Shown one piece after another: positions 10,093 to 20,228 of a DNA stretch of 64,000 nt (position 1 is the first letter of the stretch; each line of letters begins with the position of its first letter). Location of the stretch: assembly GCA_019918135.1 (NCBI GenBank), contig WBZZ01006336.1:66001-130000 (forward strand), written 5' to 3'. The stretch is from Paulinella micropora (Eukaryota; Cercozoa; Imbricatea; Euglyphida; Paulinellidae). A program made the translations under genes and the position numbers. Under the pieces are notes generated by a model. It was not told the origin of the DNA, made no database searches, and saw only the letters and a program-made list of their open reading frames with translations.

Positions 10093-12448
10093 ATGAATTG
10101 CTTCTTACCTGAGGAACTGCAGGTGCTGGTTGTAGCTGGTCTGCAGCAACAGCAACAGCGGGAGCTAACAGAAGATCCCGAGTTTACGGGCATTGTGGAG
10201 GAGGTGGAGAGACAGGCACAGATTAAAGAGGCTCTTTGGTCTCACTGGAAGAAGCACAGGAATCTGCTGCTGGACCCAGACAAGGGTGCCATCGAAGATT
10301 ACCTACAGAAGCTGGAACAGTTAGTTAAGGACTATCAGCTGGATATGATGCCAACCGATCTTCATCTCAGCTTCCAGGGCGAGGTGAGCGACACACGGTC
10401 TTGGCTAGTGACTGAGTGGTTGCAGGGCATCGGACGCATTCCATTCCTTCTTTCTAGCTTGCAGGATGTTACCATCGAGACGGCCGGGCCCATACACTTA
10501 TCTATCCCGCTGAGCCTGCTGGCGGGTCTCGGTCCTAACATCAGCAAGCTACGCCTGCGCTGGGTAAAGGTCGTGAACGACAGCGGCAAGGCAGAAGCGT
10601 CACTTCCCTGTTTGGGGGCCGGCAGGTAGACCTGAACTGGAAGCAGGTTCGTGCATCTTTTGACCTTGGAAAACGGAACGAGCCGGTTCGCGGCAGGGTG
10701 GATTTTACAGACGTAAGCCTGTCCGGACGGTCTGTTTACGTCGGCGACCCTGCTAACCCCCCGGCCCTGTCCTTGCAGAATGTGGAAGCGCACTGCTTGG
10801 AGGCAGGCTCCGGAGTGTACAGCCTGCAGGCTGAGCGCAGCCGCTTGTGCCGGATCCGAGCCCGGCTCCTGCCCGGGCGGGATGACCTGGGAGTAGCCAA
10901 GCGAGGGTGTGAAGTGTCGGAGTGCGAGACATTAAAGAACCTAACCCTGGAGGGAGAGAGGGGAAGCAGGAAAGCGCGGAGGGCAGCCCCCCCGCGGGGG
11001 CAAGCCTGGTTGTTCGAACCTGCAACCGGCTACAGAGCCTACAGGTAGCAACACCTTTTGACAAGCTGGTGGTGCAAGATTGCCCCCTGCTATCCCGCGT
11101 CGGCTTTGAGCTAAAGGACCCAGGCTGGGGTCGGAGAAGCTTCGTCGACTTGAACCGCTGCCGCGAGCTCCGGCAACTAGTCTTGCCAGCCACGCTGCGT
11201 GGCAGGGTGCAAGTCGGAGACAGCGCCGCCCTTACGGAGGTGACGTGGCAGCCGGCGGGTAGACATGACGAAGGGCAGCCCTACGTGCTAAAGCTGAGCG
11301 CCTGCGGCCAACTCCAGACAGTCAAGGGGCCCTTTGAGGGGGGTCACGCGCCGGCCTTCCTGTTTTTAAAGAAGCAGCAGTGCAAGGGCCTGCACATCGA
11401 GGGTTTCTCGCGGCTTGTGGTCAAGGACGATCCGGGCGTCGAGCACTCTGTCTTGGAGCAAGAGCAGCACGAGCGCAGAGAGCTGGCAGCTGCTTTTTAC
11501 CGTCAGATGCCTGCACGGACCGACGCGTTGCGGGGCCCCGAGCTCTACGAGGAGAATGATGGAGTTGTTGACAGTAATGCTGCCTCGGATCTTGTGCTAG
11601 CCGACAGGGCCTGTGGCGAGCTCTGCAACCTGCTCTCTGGCGCACGCCCCCCGACCAGACGCCCGCTGGGGGGAATCGTGCAGGACCTCTTGCACAGAGC
11701 CTGCCGTTCTGCAGGCTTTGGCCCTGGTAGCAAGACCGCTGCAGAGGCTGCTAGTGTTAACTCTCAGGGCCTCGAGCTGGAGGCCCTGAGGCTGGTGGCG
11801 GGTGTGTGCCGCCGACTGGCCCCAAGACAGCAGCCAACGCAAGAGACGCCGCCACTTCACTTGCTCTAGCAACTTGTCCAAAACGGCCCCGCTGCACTGT
11901 ACTCGCTTCTGGCCGCGCATTGCGAGTCTGGCCATGCTTTACTGCATGCTTTCCAAGCCCCAGACCTCGACACGCAGCTGGGACCGCTCTGCTGCCTAGC
12001 GGGGCTATGGGCCTCGACTCTGCTCTCTGCTTTCTTCTGACGAAGAGGCGGAGGCACTCACGTGGACCGTCACTCACGTCATGCTGGCCATCGACCCCAG
12101 TGCCATAGTAAGGCGGGCCAACGAACGACTCTGAAGTTGCAGTGGCTGAGCGGGCTTGGCCAGACTTGGTTGTCTGCGGCGGCGAAGCAGGAGGAGAAGA
12201 CAGCTCTCCCCCCACCCAGCCCACCTAGGCGGCTCGAGCACTTTGACGCCCAGCTAATGGCAGAGCTCTCTCGCTCGGTCATAGCCAGCCTAGCCGGTCT
12301 AGCCAAGAGCCCAGCCCGACAGCCACGGGCTCGCGACGTGGCAGCTCCTCGCGCACCACCCCCGCACCAGCCGCGGGGGCGTGGACGCTTCCCTCGAGCA
12401 CAGTCTGCTGGAGGCTCTGCCACGAGCGGGCGGAGGTTAGATTTCTAA
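10093..12448 (+). pseudogene. LRR-like protein gene with about five breaks
   Basis: Starts at the ATG at 10093 after a (GA)n tract. The N-terminus (LPEELQVLVVAGL) could be a degenerate F-box, and later parts have loose leucine-rich periodicity (LQSLQVATPFDKLVVQDCPLL, CRELRQLVLPATL). Function is not recognisable. Sense moves between frames at about 10613 (GGGGG run) and about 10990 (C7 run). It continues across an in-frame TAG at 11867-11869 (CTC TAG CAA), shifts again near 12035 and near 12130, and ends at 12448 with a basic Pro/Arg-rich tail. Open segments are 10093-10629, 10698-11048, 10922-11869 and 12062-12448. If continuous it would be about 780 residues. The number of breaks argues for decay or poor local sequence. 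Confidence 0.5.
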
Positions 12449-12537
12449 CACCATGCAAGACCAAACATAACAAAAGCGAGGGGGAGGGGGGGGGGAGAGA
12501 AGGGCACGCAAGAATAGAAAAGGCGGGGGGATAGGGA

Positions 12538-12577
12538 AGGGGGGGGGGGGGGGGGGCGCCCCGCCCCCCCCCCCCCC
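12538..12577. promoter_or_regulatory. G-tract/C-tract hairpin upstream of HNH gene copy 1
   Basis: A G-run of about 19 meets GCGCC and then a C-run of about 17 (minor interruptions). The palindrome could form a long GC stem. It lies about 170 bp upstream of the ATG at 12743. Confidence 0.65.
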
Positions 12578-12742
12578 TTCCATTCGTAGGTGTATCTGTT
12601 TGCTTTTTTTTTTTCCTTTTTTTTTACACGCAGCTCTGGCAAGAGCAAGGCTGCCCGACTGACTGACTGGTTTGCTTCATTTTCTCAAAAGCAACAAAAA
12701 AGAAAAAGAAGGAAAAAAAAACAAACAAACAAAACAAAAAGA

Positions 12743-13703
12743 ATGAGGAGCAGAAAGAGGGACATGCCCGAGAGCAAAGAATCATCATGGTTCAAGCGCG
12801 AGCTTGTAGCTAGCTTTTTGCGCGAACAACGACACAGCCTAGGGGACCCCGTGACCTTCGAGCTTGTGCGCAAACGCACCGGTTCAGAGGCCAATTGTTT
12901 TTACGTCCGGTACGGCTGCAACCGAGAGGGCTCTCGGCGCCACAACTGCGCGGCCTACGACGGATTTACACACGAAAGAAACAACGCTCTGGTTACGGCC
13001 TGCACGGAATCCTGGGTGGTGTCTGTGCTCTGAATAGCGCCGAGCTGCAACAAAAGGGCAGGTGATATTTCGGGTGCAGGCCCAGGACGCTATCACTGAC
13101 TCCAAGGGGGAGCACAAGCGCCCGCTTGCGACGGAGCAGCTGTCCCTAATCCCCATCGCACCGCCCCTACCGCCCCGGCCCGCCGCGCCGGGCCGGGTCA
13201 GCGAATTGTGGGCACTAGGCGAGGAGGAGCTCTGTTTGATGCGGGGCAAGCTGCACCTGGAGCGCGCGCTGGCAGACATGCGGAAGAAGCGCTACAACAC
13301 AAGCGACGTCGACTGCGCCCCCGTGTACCTGGGCTTCATCGAGGCGCTCGCCAATCTGCCACACAAGGTAAGCACAGCGCAGGTGCGCGATCTGGTGCTC
13401 CAGAACAGCAAACACCACTTGCTCCAAAACTACTTTTACCAGGACGGTACACAGAGGCTGGCCTACCACATAGATCACATTGTGCCACGCCGGCTGGGAG
13501 GTTTTGATCATCCACGCAACTACGCCATTATGCCAGCAATTTTCAACCAAAAGTTTGGCTCTTGGTTTCTACCTGCCAAGACTCACTATCTTAGACGCGC
13601 CGCCACGCGGCAAACATTTCTCTTTACCGATTACATTCGCAAGAAAACACTAGCGACGCTAGCGCTGGACGACCTGCCTAAGCTAAACCTGCAATCTCAT
13701 TAA
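12743..13703 (+). pseudogene. HNH endonuclease-like protein, shortened copy of the family
   Basis: Member of a three-gene family in this window. The ATG at 12743 opens a frame with the shared N-terminal module (residues about 15-96; FLREQR, then CAAYDGF, then NNALVTA), which ends at a TGA at 13033. The C-terminal HNH half resumes in another frame (13062-13703). Its motif HIDHIVPRRLGGFDHPRNY contains the DHxxP, GG and N signatures of HNH nucleases. Compared with the intact paralogue at 16065-18017, the whole middle domain of about 330 residues is missing. This is therefore an internally deleted, frame-disrupted copy. The two halves could be separate small proteins, but no promoter-like element lies between them. 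Confidence 0.7.
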
Positions 13704-13727
13704 ATTTTCTGTTTTTCTTTTTGTTTA

Positions 13728-15020
13728 CTAAGAATTTGTGGGTGCTGGCCGAGGGAACCACCCCGTGACGCGTTCCAAGCGTTTTTCAACTAGGCTGTAC
13801 AAAAGCTCCCTGCCCTGGCCGGGGCCCAGTGCCCAGTCCACCACGTGCAGCAAAGTCTCCAAATGCTCGGAACGGTAGTTTACAGCCGCCCGCTCCGCAC
13901 CAAGCAGCACGCACAGGCGCCAGGCCAAGTAGCCCGCAAAGTCCTCTGGGCACAGGGCTTTGTACGCGTCCGTAGTACAAACAAAACAAGAGGCGCCCCG
14001 CTGCCCCCCCCTAGGTGGATAGTGAAACCACAGCTGCCTCTCCGTATGCGTCGCTATCCATGGGTTTTCTTGCAGCCTGCCTAGCAGGTCTGCCAAGTCC
14101 CTGGGCCTCTGGGGCAAACCGCGTGCCAGACGCGCAGTAGCCTCGTCCCACAGATCCCCCCAGAACCCCGGCAGCTGTAGCATGGCGTACAGGCTCCAGT
14201 AGCGCAAGTTCTCTGGGTTCTCTTTCAGAAAGAGGCGGCGGGCGCCGCTCCAGCCGGCCTGCAGACGCTCCTGGCGCCAGCCCGGAAGGTACTTCAGCGC
14301 CCGCAGCATCGGGTCTGGGAAGACCGTGGCCACGTACACCGCCATTGCGTCCTCGTAGCCTGGCGGCAGCGCCCCGCGCGCTACCCCCCAGGCCGGCCGG
14401 TGCATCGTCGCCTTGTCCAGATCCGTCAGCACCACGCGTCTCACAGTATCACGGACGCCCGCGCGCCCCCCACCGCGGGCTAGGTTCGCTAGCACGTTAG
14501 CCGCCTTCAGATCCCGAAAGAACCAACCTTGTCTGCCCAGCACGGCCAGATGGGCTAGCAACGGCTCTAGCACCTGGGCACTCATCTCCGCCGCCGCGCT
14601 CGGCAGACCCGCCGCGTCCGCCCCCTTCAACCACGTCGACAGGTCCACGTCCAGTCTTTCCATTAACAAAGCACAGTACTTGCCGTTCTTGCCCATTTCC
14701 CGCTTCGACTCCACCAACAGCTTCAGCGCTGCCGACAGCGGCCCTTGGCAGCTTGGGGCCTTGCGCAATCTGTAGCTTTCTACGCAGGCCGCCTCCAACC
14801 AAAACACGCGCACAAGTCAGGGCGCCACGCCCAGCTCAGAGCCTAATCTGCACCCGAACTGCTGCTCCTTTTGCCAATCATAAGTCAACTTCACCACATG
14901 CTTGTCTTCGCTGGGCGCGCACAGCACGTGGCCGTACGCTCCCCGCCCTACCAGCCGGGCGTTCTGCAGGCTGTCCAGGAAATATCCTGTGAAATTGCTG
15001 TCTAGGCTAATCGCCGTCAT
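13728..15020 (-). pseudogene. Serine/threonine protein kinase with in-frame TGA
   Basis: Eukaryotic-type protein kinase fold. From the ATG at 15020 the N-lobe shows the glycine loop LVGRGAYGHVL and a VVKL strand with the ATP-binding lysine. After an in-frame TGA (14817-14819) the same frame continues with MERLDVDLSTWL, the catalytic loop FFRDLKAANVL (Arg-Asp-Leu-Lys-x2-Asn) and LTDLDKA in place of DFG. The loop has Phe instead of His before Arg-Asp, and DLD replaces DFG, so activity is uncertain even without the stop. A CGA-to-TGA change would explain the stop. About 430 residues in total; the C-terminal 200 are unrecognised. It shares a divergent promoter with 15253-15540. Confidence 0.8.
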
Positions 15021-15080
15021 TTGAATCCCTCTTTCTTTTTGCTTTTTCTTTCTAAGAATGTGAATTCCGATGATGAGGAT

Positions 15081-15161
15081 GGGGGGGGTGCCCCCCCCCC
15101 CCCCCTTCAGCCTCGCGCGACTCCCCCCTCTCTTGCCTAGGCGGGGCACCCCCCCCCCCCC
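15081..15161. promoter_or_regulatory. Divergent promoter with two G/C palindromes
   Basis: G8-TG-C15 at 15081-15105 and GCGGGGCACC followed by a C-run at 15141-15161 lie between the kinase (minus) and the small repeat protein (plus). Both genes start within 160 bp of the tracts. Confidence 0.6.
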
Positions 15162-15252
15162 TCTCCCATCATTCACCCCCCCCCCTCCTCATCTGTCACC
15201 CTTCGCGCAGTTGGGCGCCACACAAACACACACACACACACACAAAGAGTTC

Positions 15253-15540
15253 ATGCCAACTCGCGCGGAGCTGCTTCGAGCCAAGTTTCGTTTCCCGGCC
15301 GAGCCTGCCGCCTTCACGCCGACTCGCACGGAGCTGCTTCGGGCTAAGTTTCGCTTCCAGGCCGAGCCTGTTGTACCTTCCTCTAACTGCAACCCACTAA
15401 ACATCGTTTTCTCGTCTGGGGAAGCTCATCTGGAAGAAAGGCGCAAAGTGCACGAATCGTTGGGAACGCTGCAGAAACAGCTTGCTGCCCTCAAAGACAC
15501 TTATCGAGAGTTGAAAAAGCCACGTACAATTAAAAGGTGA
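15253..15540 (+). CDS. Small protein with duplicated N-terminal motif
   Basis: 95 residues from the ATG at 15253. A motif of about 20 residues occurs twice in a row: PTRAELLRAKFRFPAEP, then PTRTELLRAKFRFQAEP. The rest (residues 60-90) is a charged helix likely to form a coiled coil (LEERRKVHESLGTLQKQLAALK). No family recognised. The duplicated short motif could be a binding peptide present in two copies for a dimeric partner; this is inference. A CA-repeat precedes the start. Confidence 0.65.
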   Translation: MPTRAELLRAKFRFPAEPAAFTPTRTELLRAKFRFQAEPVVPSSNCNPLNIVFSSGEAHLEERRKVHESLGTLQKQLAALKDTYRELKKPRTIKR

Positions 15541-16064
15541 CAACCAATCAATAAATAAATTAAAAATCTTTTTTTGTCCTCCCCGGCCCCTCGTTTTTTT
15601 CGCCCCTGGCCTTCCGCGTTAGCTTTGAGTCTAGCTTGTGCAACAAGCGAGTTTTCACACAGGCGCCGGGCCGTCCCCCCCCCCCCCTCCCCACCCTCTC
15701 TTTCTTTTTGGCACCATAATCTTTTTGACAATGGAGGGAGCAGGAGAGGGAGGGGGGAAGGGAGGGGGGGAGAGGGGCGACAGAGAGAGAAAGAGCCACA
15801 AGGAAAGGGGGGGGATAGTAATTAGAGCCAGGGGGGGAAGGGCGGGGAGAGGGAGAAGGGGAAGCGCTTCTCCCCCTTGTAGCAATTACCCGCCCCCCCC
15901 CCCCCCAGTACCTTCTCTCTCGTCCCCCGACTCATACCATTTCATTTTTGCAAAAGATACAAAGAAGAAGACTCCTGCAGGAACTTCCCTTCTCCTCCTC
16001 ATACCCCCCCCCCCCCTGCCCTAAAAAAGGAAGTGATCACAGAAAAGAGCGGAGGGAGCTAGAC
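15541..16064 (+). promoter_or_regulatory. Long purine/pyrimidine promoter region of HNH gene copy 2
   Basis: Gene-free. It contains a C-run at 15677-15689, a purine-rich block at 15730-15860, a G/C palindromic part around 15862-15906 and a final segment (15931-16064) nearly repeated upstream of the SF3 helicase (20121-20228), with CATACCATTT, AAAGATACAAAGAAGAAG and CTCCTGCAGG in common. A shared 5' region suggests the two genes are co-regulated duplicates. Confidence 0.6.
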
Positions 16065-18017
16065 ATGTCCCGGCCGGCGCCTGTGGAACCTACTACACAG
16101 ACTGGCAACCCAGGCCTGCTGCCGGTTGAGAGCGAGAGCGATGTACTACTAGAGAAAACGAAAGCGGAATGGAACCAGGGATGGGAGGCCGACTACGATG
16201 GCAAGGAGACAGCCGAGAGCAGTGACCCCGATGAGGAGGACAAAAGAGAAAAAGGAGACTACCTCGCAAGCTCGAGCCCGAGCAGTGGTTTAATCACCTC
16301 CCTTGAGCAAGGTTGGCTAACCAGGGCTGATGTGGCTCGTTTTTTGAAAGAACAGCGCGGTCACACCAAAAAGACTTCTTTTAAGATTCATGACAGAGGA
16401 GACCATTACTATATCGAATACTATGAAACCAAGACGGGAAGCAAATATCACCCTTGCCCGGCCTACGATGGCGTCTTTCACGATCAAAGCAACGCCAAGA
16501 TCACCGCCCACACCGAGACCCACAAGTTGTTGGTTTCTTGCAGAGATGGTCCATGTTTTAGAGGGGGCGCGGTCTGTTTTGAGCTGGCGCAAGCCAACGC
16601 ACGGAAAAAAGAAAGAAAACAAGGGCAGCAAGAAAGCGCGGCCGAGAAAGCAGAGGGCGAAGCAGAGGCAGAGAACGGAGAGTCTGACGAGAAGTATGCG
16701 GAAAGAATTGAACATGGGCTGCAACAGCTGGGGGACACGCACCTACGAGGAGGTAAAGGCGAGGAGGAATCACAGCTGCCTTCTATCAAGATGGAAGCAG
16801 CCATCGAGCAGAAGAAAGAAGCCATGGAGGACGCCATTGAATGCTTTTGTAGCTACTGGAATAAGGCGTCTGAAAATTGCCGCGAATTCGAACCACTCAA
16901 TGCGGCTGAGGCCGGGATGTCCCGCGAGAGCCTGTTCAAGAAAAGATACCGAGTGGCGCGTCACGCACTGATGAAGCGCCTCACGCTCTTTTTGAACACC
17001 TACCTATGTGAGGTAAAGGCAGGGCATAGGCGTATGTACGCTGTGCTTCATGTACTAGAAAGCGGAGACAAACGATGGTTGCTAGAAGAAGTCAACTCCA
17101 TCGAGGCTCGGGGCCGCAGCTGCCAAACAGAAGTGCCGCCGCATGCTATGTCTTGGCGGGTCTCACGCTCCAAGGGCGTAAGGAGCAACGTAATGCGTGA
17201 ATGGATCCAAAACCCGAGCCACCGCGTGCAGGATGAATCAGACTACATCCGCACATCTCAGGTTGCAACGATAACGACAAAAGGAAAGGGTGTTTTTGCA
17301 GAACTAACCCAGAACCTGGCCGTAGCCAGCGTCGGTTCTACGTCTATCGTGACAAGGGACTGGGTTGGATCTGCAAAACAAGTGCAGACTCAGCTAGAGT
17401 CTTCGCAAATGGCATCCTGGGCACTAACCAGTGCAGCTTCAGCCTTCTGCCCACAGTGGGGACTGCAAGAAGAGGCCCGGCCGGAGCCGGTCTTTCCTCC
17501 CCGCAAGAAGCCCAGAACTCCTGATGAACTTATGGTGCTGGAGGACGAAATCAGTCTGACGCAAGGTAAGCTGCACCTGGAGCGGGCGATGGCCGACATG
17601 CGGGGACTCTACCCAGCGCACGAAGTTGACTGCGAGCCTGTGTATCTTGGTTTCATTCAACCGCTGACCAATCTACCATACAGAGTGAGCCCGGCGCAGG
17701 CACGAGATTGGGTGCTGAAGAACCGCCATCACCATCAACTAACTAATTACTTTGATGAAAATGGCAAGCGTAAGCTTGCTTTTCACATTGACCACATCCT
17801 GCCCCGCCGCCTCGGAGGCTTTGATCACCCGCGCAATTACGCCATTATGCCGGAAATCTTTAATCAGAAGTTCGGCTCGTGGTTTTTGCCTGCCAAGGCT
17901 CGCTACGTCGGGCTAACGGCCATGAGAGAGATGCTCCAATTTACTGAGTACATTCGAAGAAAAGGGCTAGAAACGTTGGATCTGAGTGACCTGCCAATAA
18001 TAAACTATGGATGCTAG
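16065..18017 (+). CDS. HNH endonuclease fused to a repeated viral module
   Basis: 650 residues from the ATG at 16065, fully open. Order of parts: a short conserved start also found in the helicase paralogue (PPVESE-type followed by DVLL); an acidic region; the shared module (residues about 82-175; FLKEQRGHT, YHPCPAYDGVFH, NAKITA); a charged linker; a middle domain (residues about 245-400; LMKRLTLFLNTYLCEVKA, SNVMREWIQNPSHR) also shared with the helicase; and a C-terminal HNH domain (FHIDHILPRRLGGFDHPRNY, residues about 571-590). HNH nucleases cut DNA using a metal held by the His/Asn residues. A target-site or replication role is inferred only from the fusion architecture. The C-terminal part is closely similar to 13062-13703. 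Confidence 0.75.
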   Translation: MSRPAPVEPTTQTGNPGLLPVESESDVLLEKTKAEWNQGWEADYDGKETAESSDPDEEDKREKGDYLASSSPSSGLITSLEQGWLTRADVARFLKEQRGHTKKTSFKIHDRGDHYYIEYYETKTGSKYHPCPAYDGVFHDQSNAKITAHTETHKLLVSCRDGPCFRGGAVCFELAQANARKKERKQGQQESAAEKAEGEAEAENGESDEKYAERIEHGLQQLGDTHLRGGKGEEESQLPSIKMEAAIEQKKEAMEDAIECFCSYWNKASENCREFEPLNAAEAGMSRESLFKKRYRVARHALMKRLTLFLNTYLCEVKAGHRRMYAVLHVLESGDKRWLLEEVNSIEARGRSCQTEVPPHAMSWRVSRSKGVRSNVMREWIQNPSHRVQDESDYIRTSQVATITTKGKGVFAELTQNLAVASVGSTSIVTRDWVGSAKQVQTQLESSQMASWALTSAASAFCPQWGLQEEARPEPVFPPRKKPRTPDELMVLEDEISLTQGKLHLERAMADMRGLYPAHEVDCEPVYLGFIQPLTNLPYRVSPAQARDWVLKNRHHHQLTNYFDENGKRKLAFHIDHILPRRLGGFDHPRNYAIMPEIFNQKFGSWFLPAKARYVGLTAMREMLQFTEYIRRKGLETLDLSDLPIINYGC

Positions 18018-18076
18018 TGTGCTGTGCATTAATGTGTGTGTATCTGGCTCAAAGAAAAGGGGCTTCTCTTCTTTTT

Positions 18077-18120
18077 CATTAAAATCTCAATTCTTATTGA
18101 CTTATAATCTATGCTCCCCC
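18077..18120 (+). repeat. 44 bp promoter-side repeat, copy 1
   Basis: CATTAAAATCTCAATTCTTA... through ATGCTCCCCC, with one mismatch to 19962-20005. Each copy starts the 5' region of a plus-strand gene (MYND-glycosyltransferase here, SF3 helicase at copy 2), so it may be a shared promoter or upstream terminator element. Confidence 0.75.
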
Positions 18121-18410
18121 ATTTTTCTTTCTTGTTCTACTTCTTTTGTGAGGGCACCCCCCCGGCCCCGTCGCAAACTCGCAGTTTGCACCCCCTCCCA
18201 GCAAGCCCCCAAGGACTGCTCACTGTCCGACCTGCCCGCTCCGCAGCACACTTGCCCCCCCCCCCCCCCCCCTACCTCACACCTTCCCTCCCCCAGACCC
18301 TTCCCCCTTTCTTTTTCTTTCTTTTTGGTATTATGCACTTTTGGCAATGCAGAAAGTGGGTGAGAGGAGAAGCTAAGGAGGGAGGGGGAAGGGAAGAAAG
18401 CTTTTTGGAA

Positions 18411-18447
18411 AGGGGGGAGGGGGGAGGCGCCCCCCGCCCCCTTTTCC
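18411..18447. promoter_or_regulatory. G/C palindrome upstream of MYND gene
   Basis: AGGGGGGAGGGGGGAGGCGC runs into CCCCCGCCCCCTTTTCC, about 70 bp upstream of the ATG at 18515. Further upstream (18325-18352) a TTTTTGG..AT..CTTTTGGCAATG segment resembles 15705-15733 upstream of the HNH gene. Confidence 0.6.
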
Positions 18448-18514
18448 ATTTGTTAGACAGGAAATAGGGCCAGGGAAGAGCGTGCACAGACAAAGAGGAG
18501 AAAAAGAGTCAGGC

Positions 18515-19873
18515 ATGGAGGCACACCCAGGCAGGTGTGCCTGGGCCCGCTGCGGGGGGCCCGCCGTGGGAGAGCGGGCAGACTACCTCCCTGCGAGTTG
18601 TAGACGGTGCTACGCGGCGGCGTATTGTGGGCGCAAGTGCCAAGTCGCTGATTGGAAGGCGGGACACAAACGGGCATGCAAGCGCAGCCCGCTTGCAGAC
18701 GTGGCGCTGTCTGGCCGCCCCAGCGTAGTCGTGTGGCTCGCGTCGCACGTCCAGAGCCAAGAAAGTGTGCGGTACCTGAGGCTGTGCCTGCAATCCTTTG
18801 CCTCGACTCTTCCTTCGAGCGGCGAGGTCGGCCGCCGCGGCTGGTGCTGGCTTAGCCTTTCGGCCGCGACGCCCGAGCTGAGGGCGAGTGTGGAGGCGCT
18901 GCTGCGGAGTCTTGACAGCGAGGACCCTGGGTGCCTGCGTTGGTTCTGGCACGGTCGCAGGTTTTCCCAGCTGGAGCACTTTTCCTTTCTGCGCGGGTTG
19001 ATGCTGCGTACGCATGCGCAGGACCTCCGGCTGCAGTGGGTCTTAACGACAGACGACGACGATCTTTGGCATTACGGTCGCTACGACATGTACTACCAGA
19101 GCCTCCTGCAAGTGGCCGAGACTCCGCCGGGACTGCGAGACCAAGTTGTCTCGCTGTGTGCCCCGCACTTTGTCGCGCCTTTCACAGCAGCGCTCAGAGA
19201 TTCCGCAGAAAGGCAAGAAGATGTGGAGCGGGCGCTCGCCGCCCAGCAGCTCGATGTACGTACCACAGAAGAGGGGATAGACGGTTTTGCCTGGCGGAAC
19301 GAGTTGTGGTCATACTTGGTGCCCTTCCGTGTCCTGAACGAATACTTTGCGCAGCAGCGGCAGCCCGCTCTTTTGCAGCACCCATTAGCGGACGTGGACG
19401 TGCGGTCATTCATAGCGTCACACCCGGGCTTTGGGCGCGCTGGCGGTGGCAAAACTGTTTTTCTCCAGGTGCCGCTGCAAAGGAGTTGGTGCTACTTCTA
19501 TCGCCAAGTGTCGCGCGAGAGCAAGGTATGGGAGGTGCAGCCCTGGCCCGGTGAAAAGGCGCTGCGGGCTCGGTATGAGCGCCTCTTTCCGATGATGTTC
19601 ATGGGAACTGACCAGCCTTCACTGTGGCCCTGGCTCAAGCAGATGGTCACTCTTTTCTGGATGCACTACCGTTGGGACAGGCAAAACACACAGTTAACCT
19701 CTCGGGTCCTAGAGGGACTTATGCAGGCATGTCGCCCGCGCGTAGACAGAGGCTCGGTGATGGGCAAGTTGTTTGCGATAATGGTGCCGGAGCTGCTGCG
19801 CGTGCTCGAAGAGCAGCTGGCCAGCACGGGCCCGGCTGCCCTAAACAAGCCAACAGTTACAAACTTTAATTAA
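18515..19873 (+). CDS. MYND zinc finger fused to a glycosyltransferase-like domain
   Basis: 452 residues from the ATG at 18515. Residues about 8-46 form a MYND finger (CAWARCGG, CRRCYAAAYCGRKCQVADW, then HKRAC), a protein-interaction zinc fold. Residues about 65-200 have the pattern of a GT-A glycosyltransferase: a first strand with VVWLASHVQSQESVRYLRLC, a WCWLSLSA strand, SQLEHFSFLRGL and the acidic LTTDDDDLWHYGRY, which matches a metal-binding DxD site. The glycosyltransferase call is from the motif pattern only. The last 250 residues are not recognised. No signal peptide or membrane segment, so a cytosolic enzyme is expected. It ends in TAA after FN; ATTAAA-type 3' signals follow. Confidence 0.65.
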   Translation: MEAHPGRCAWARCGGPAVGERADYLPASCRRCYAAAYCGRKCQVADWKAGHKRACKRSPLADVALSGRPSVVVWLASHVQSQESVRYLRLCLQSFASTLPSSGEVGRRGWCWLSLSAATPELRASVEALLRSLDSEDPGCLRWFWHGRRFSQLEHFSFLRGLMLRTHAQDLRLQWVLTTDDDDLWHYGRYDMYYQSLLQVAETPPGLRDQVVSLCAPHFVAPFTAALRDSAERQEDVERALAAQQLDVRTTEEGIDGFAWRNELWSYLVPFRVLNEYFAQQRQPALLQHPLADVDVRSFIASHPGFGRAGGGKTVFLQVPLQRSWCYFYRQVSRESKVWEVQPWPGEKALRARYERLFPMMFMGTDQPSLWPWLKQMVTLFWMHYRWDRQNTQLTSRVLEGLMQACRPRVDRGSVMGKLFAIMVPELLRVLEEQLASTGPAALNKPTVTNFN

Positions 19874-19961
19874 AACAACCATGAACATGACGAGCAAGGA
19901 GGAGAGTCGGCCCTGGTAAAGTTCTGCTGTTTCAAGGCACAGTACCTTGGCTGGTGTTTGT

Positions 19962-20005
19962 CATTAAAATCTCAATTCTTATTGGCTTATAATCTATGCT
20001 CCCCC
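19962..20005 (+). repeat. 44 bp promoter-side repeat, copy 2
   Basis: Near-identical to 18077-18120; opens the 5' region of the SF3 helicase gene. Confidence 0.75.
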
Positions 20006-20049
20006 AGGCCCTTCCCCCTCTCTCCCCCATTCCTCCCGCTGTACAGGAA

Positions 20050-20117
20050 AGAGGGGGGAGGGAGGAAAGGGGAAGGAGGAGGGAGGGTGGGGTACCCCCC
20101 TCCCCTCCTCCTCCCCG
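20050..20117. promoter_or_regulatory. G/C palindrome upstream of SF3 helicase gene
   Basis: A purine-rich arm (GAGGGAGGGTGGGG) meets TACC and a mirrored pyrimidine arm (CCCCTCCCCTCC), forming a long imperfect palindrome about 110-180 bp before the ATG at 20229. Confidence 0.6.
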
Positions 20118-20228
20118 CTCCATACCATTTTCATTTTGTAAAAGATACAAAGAAGAAGAAGCTCCTGCAGGGACTTTCCCCTACCTCCCCCTGTAAGTGG
20201 ACAAAGCAAAGAGCGGAGGGCGCTGGAC

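Noticed and set aside
15070-15176. Proline- and glycine-rich frames in the G/C tracts, here and at other promoters
   Set aside because: Low-complexity products of homopolymers without start-site or composition support.
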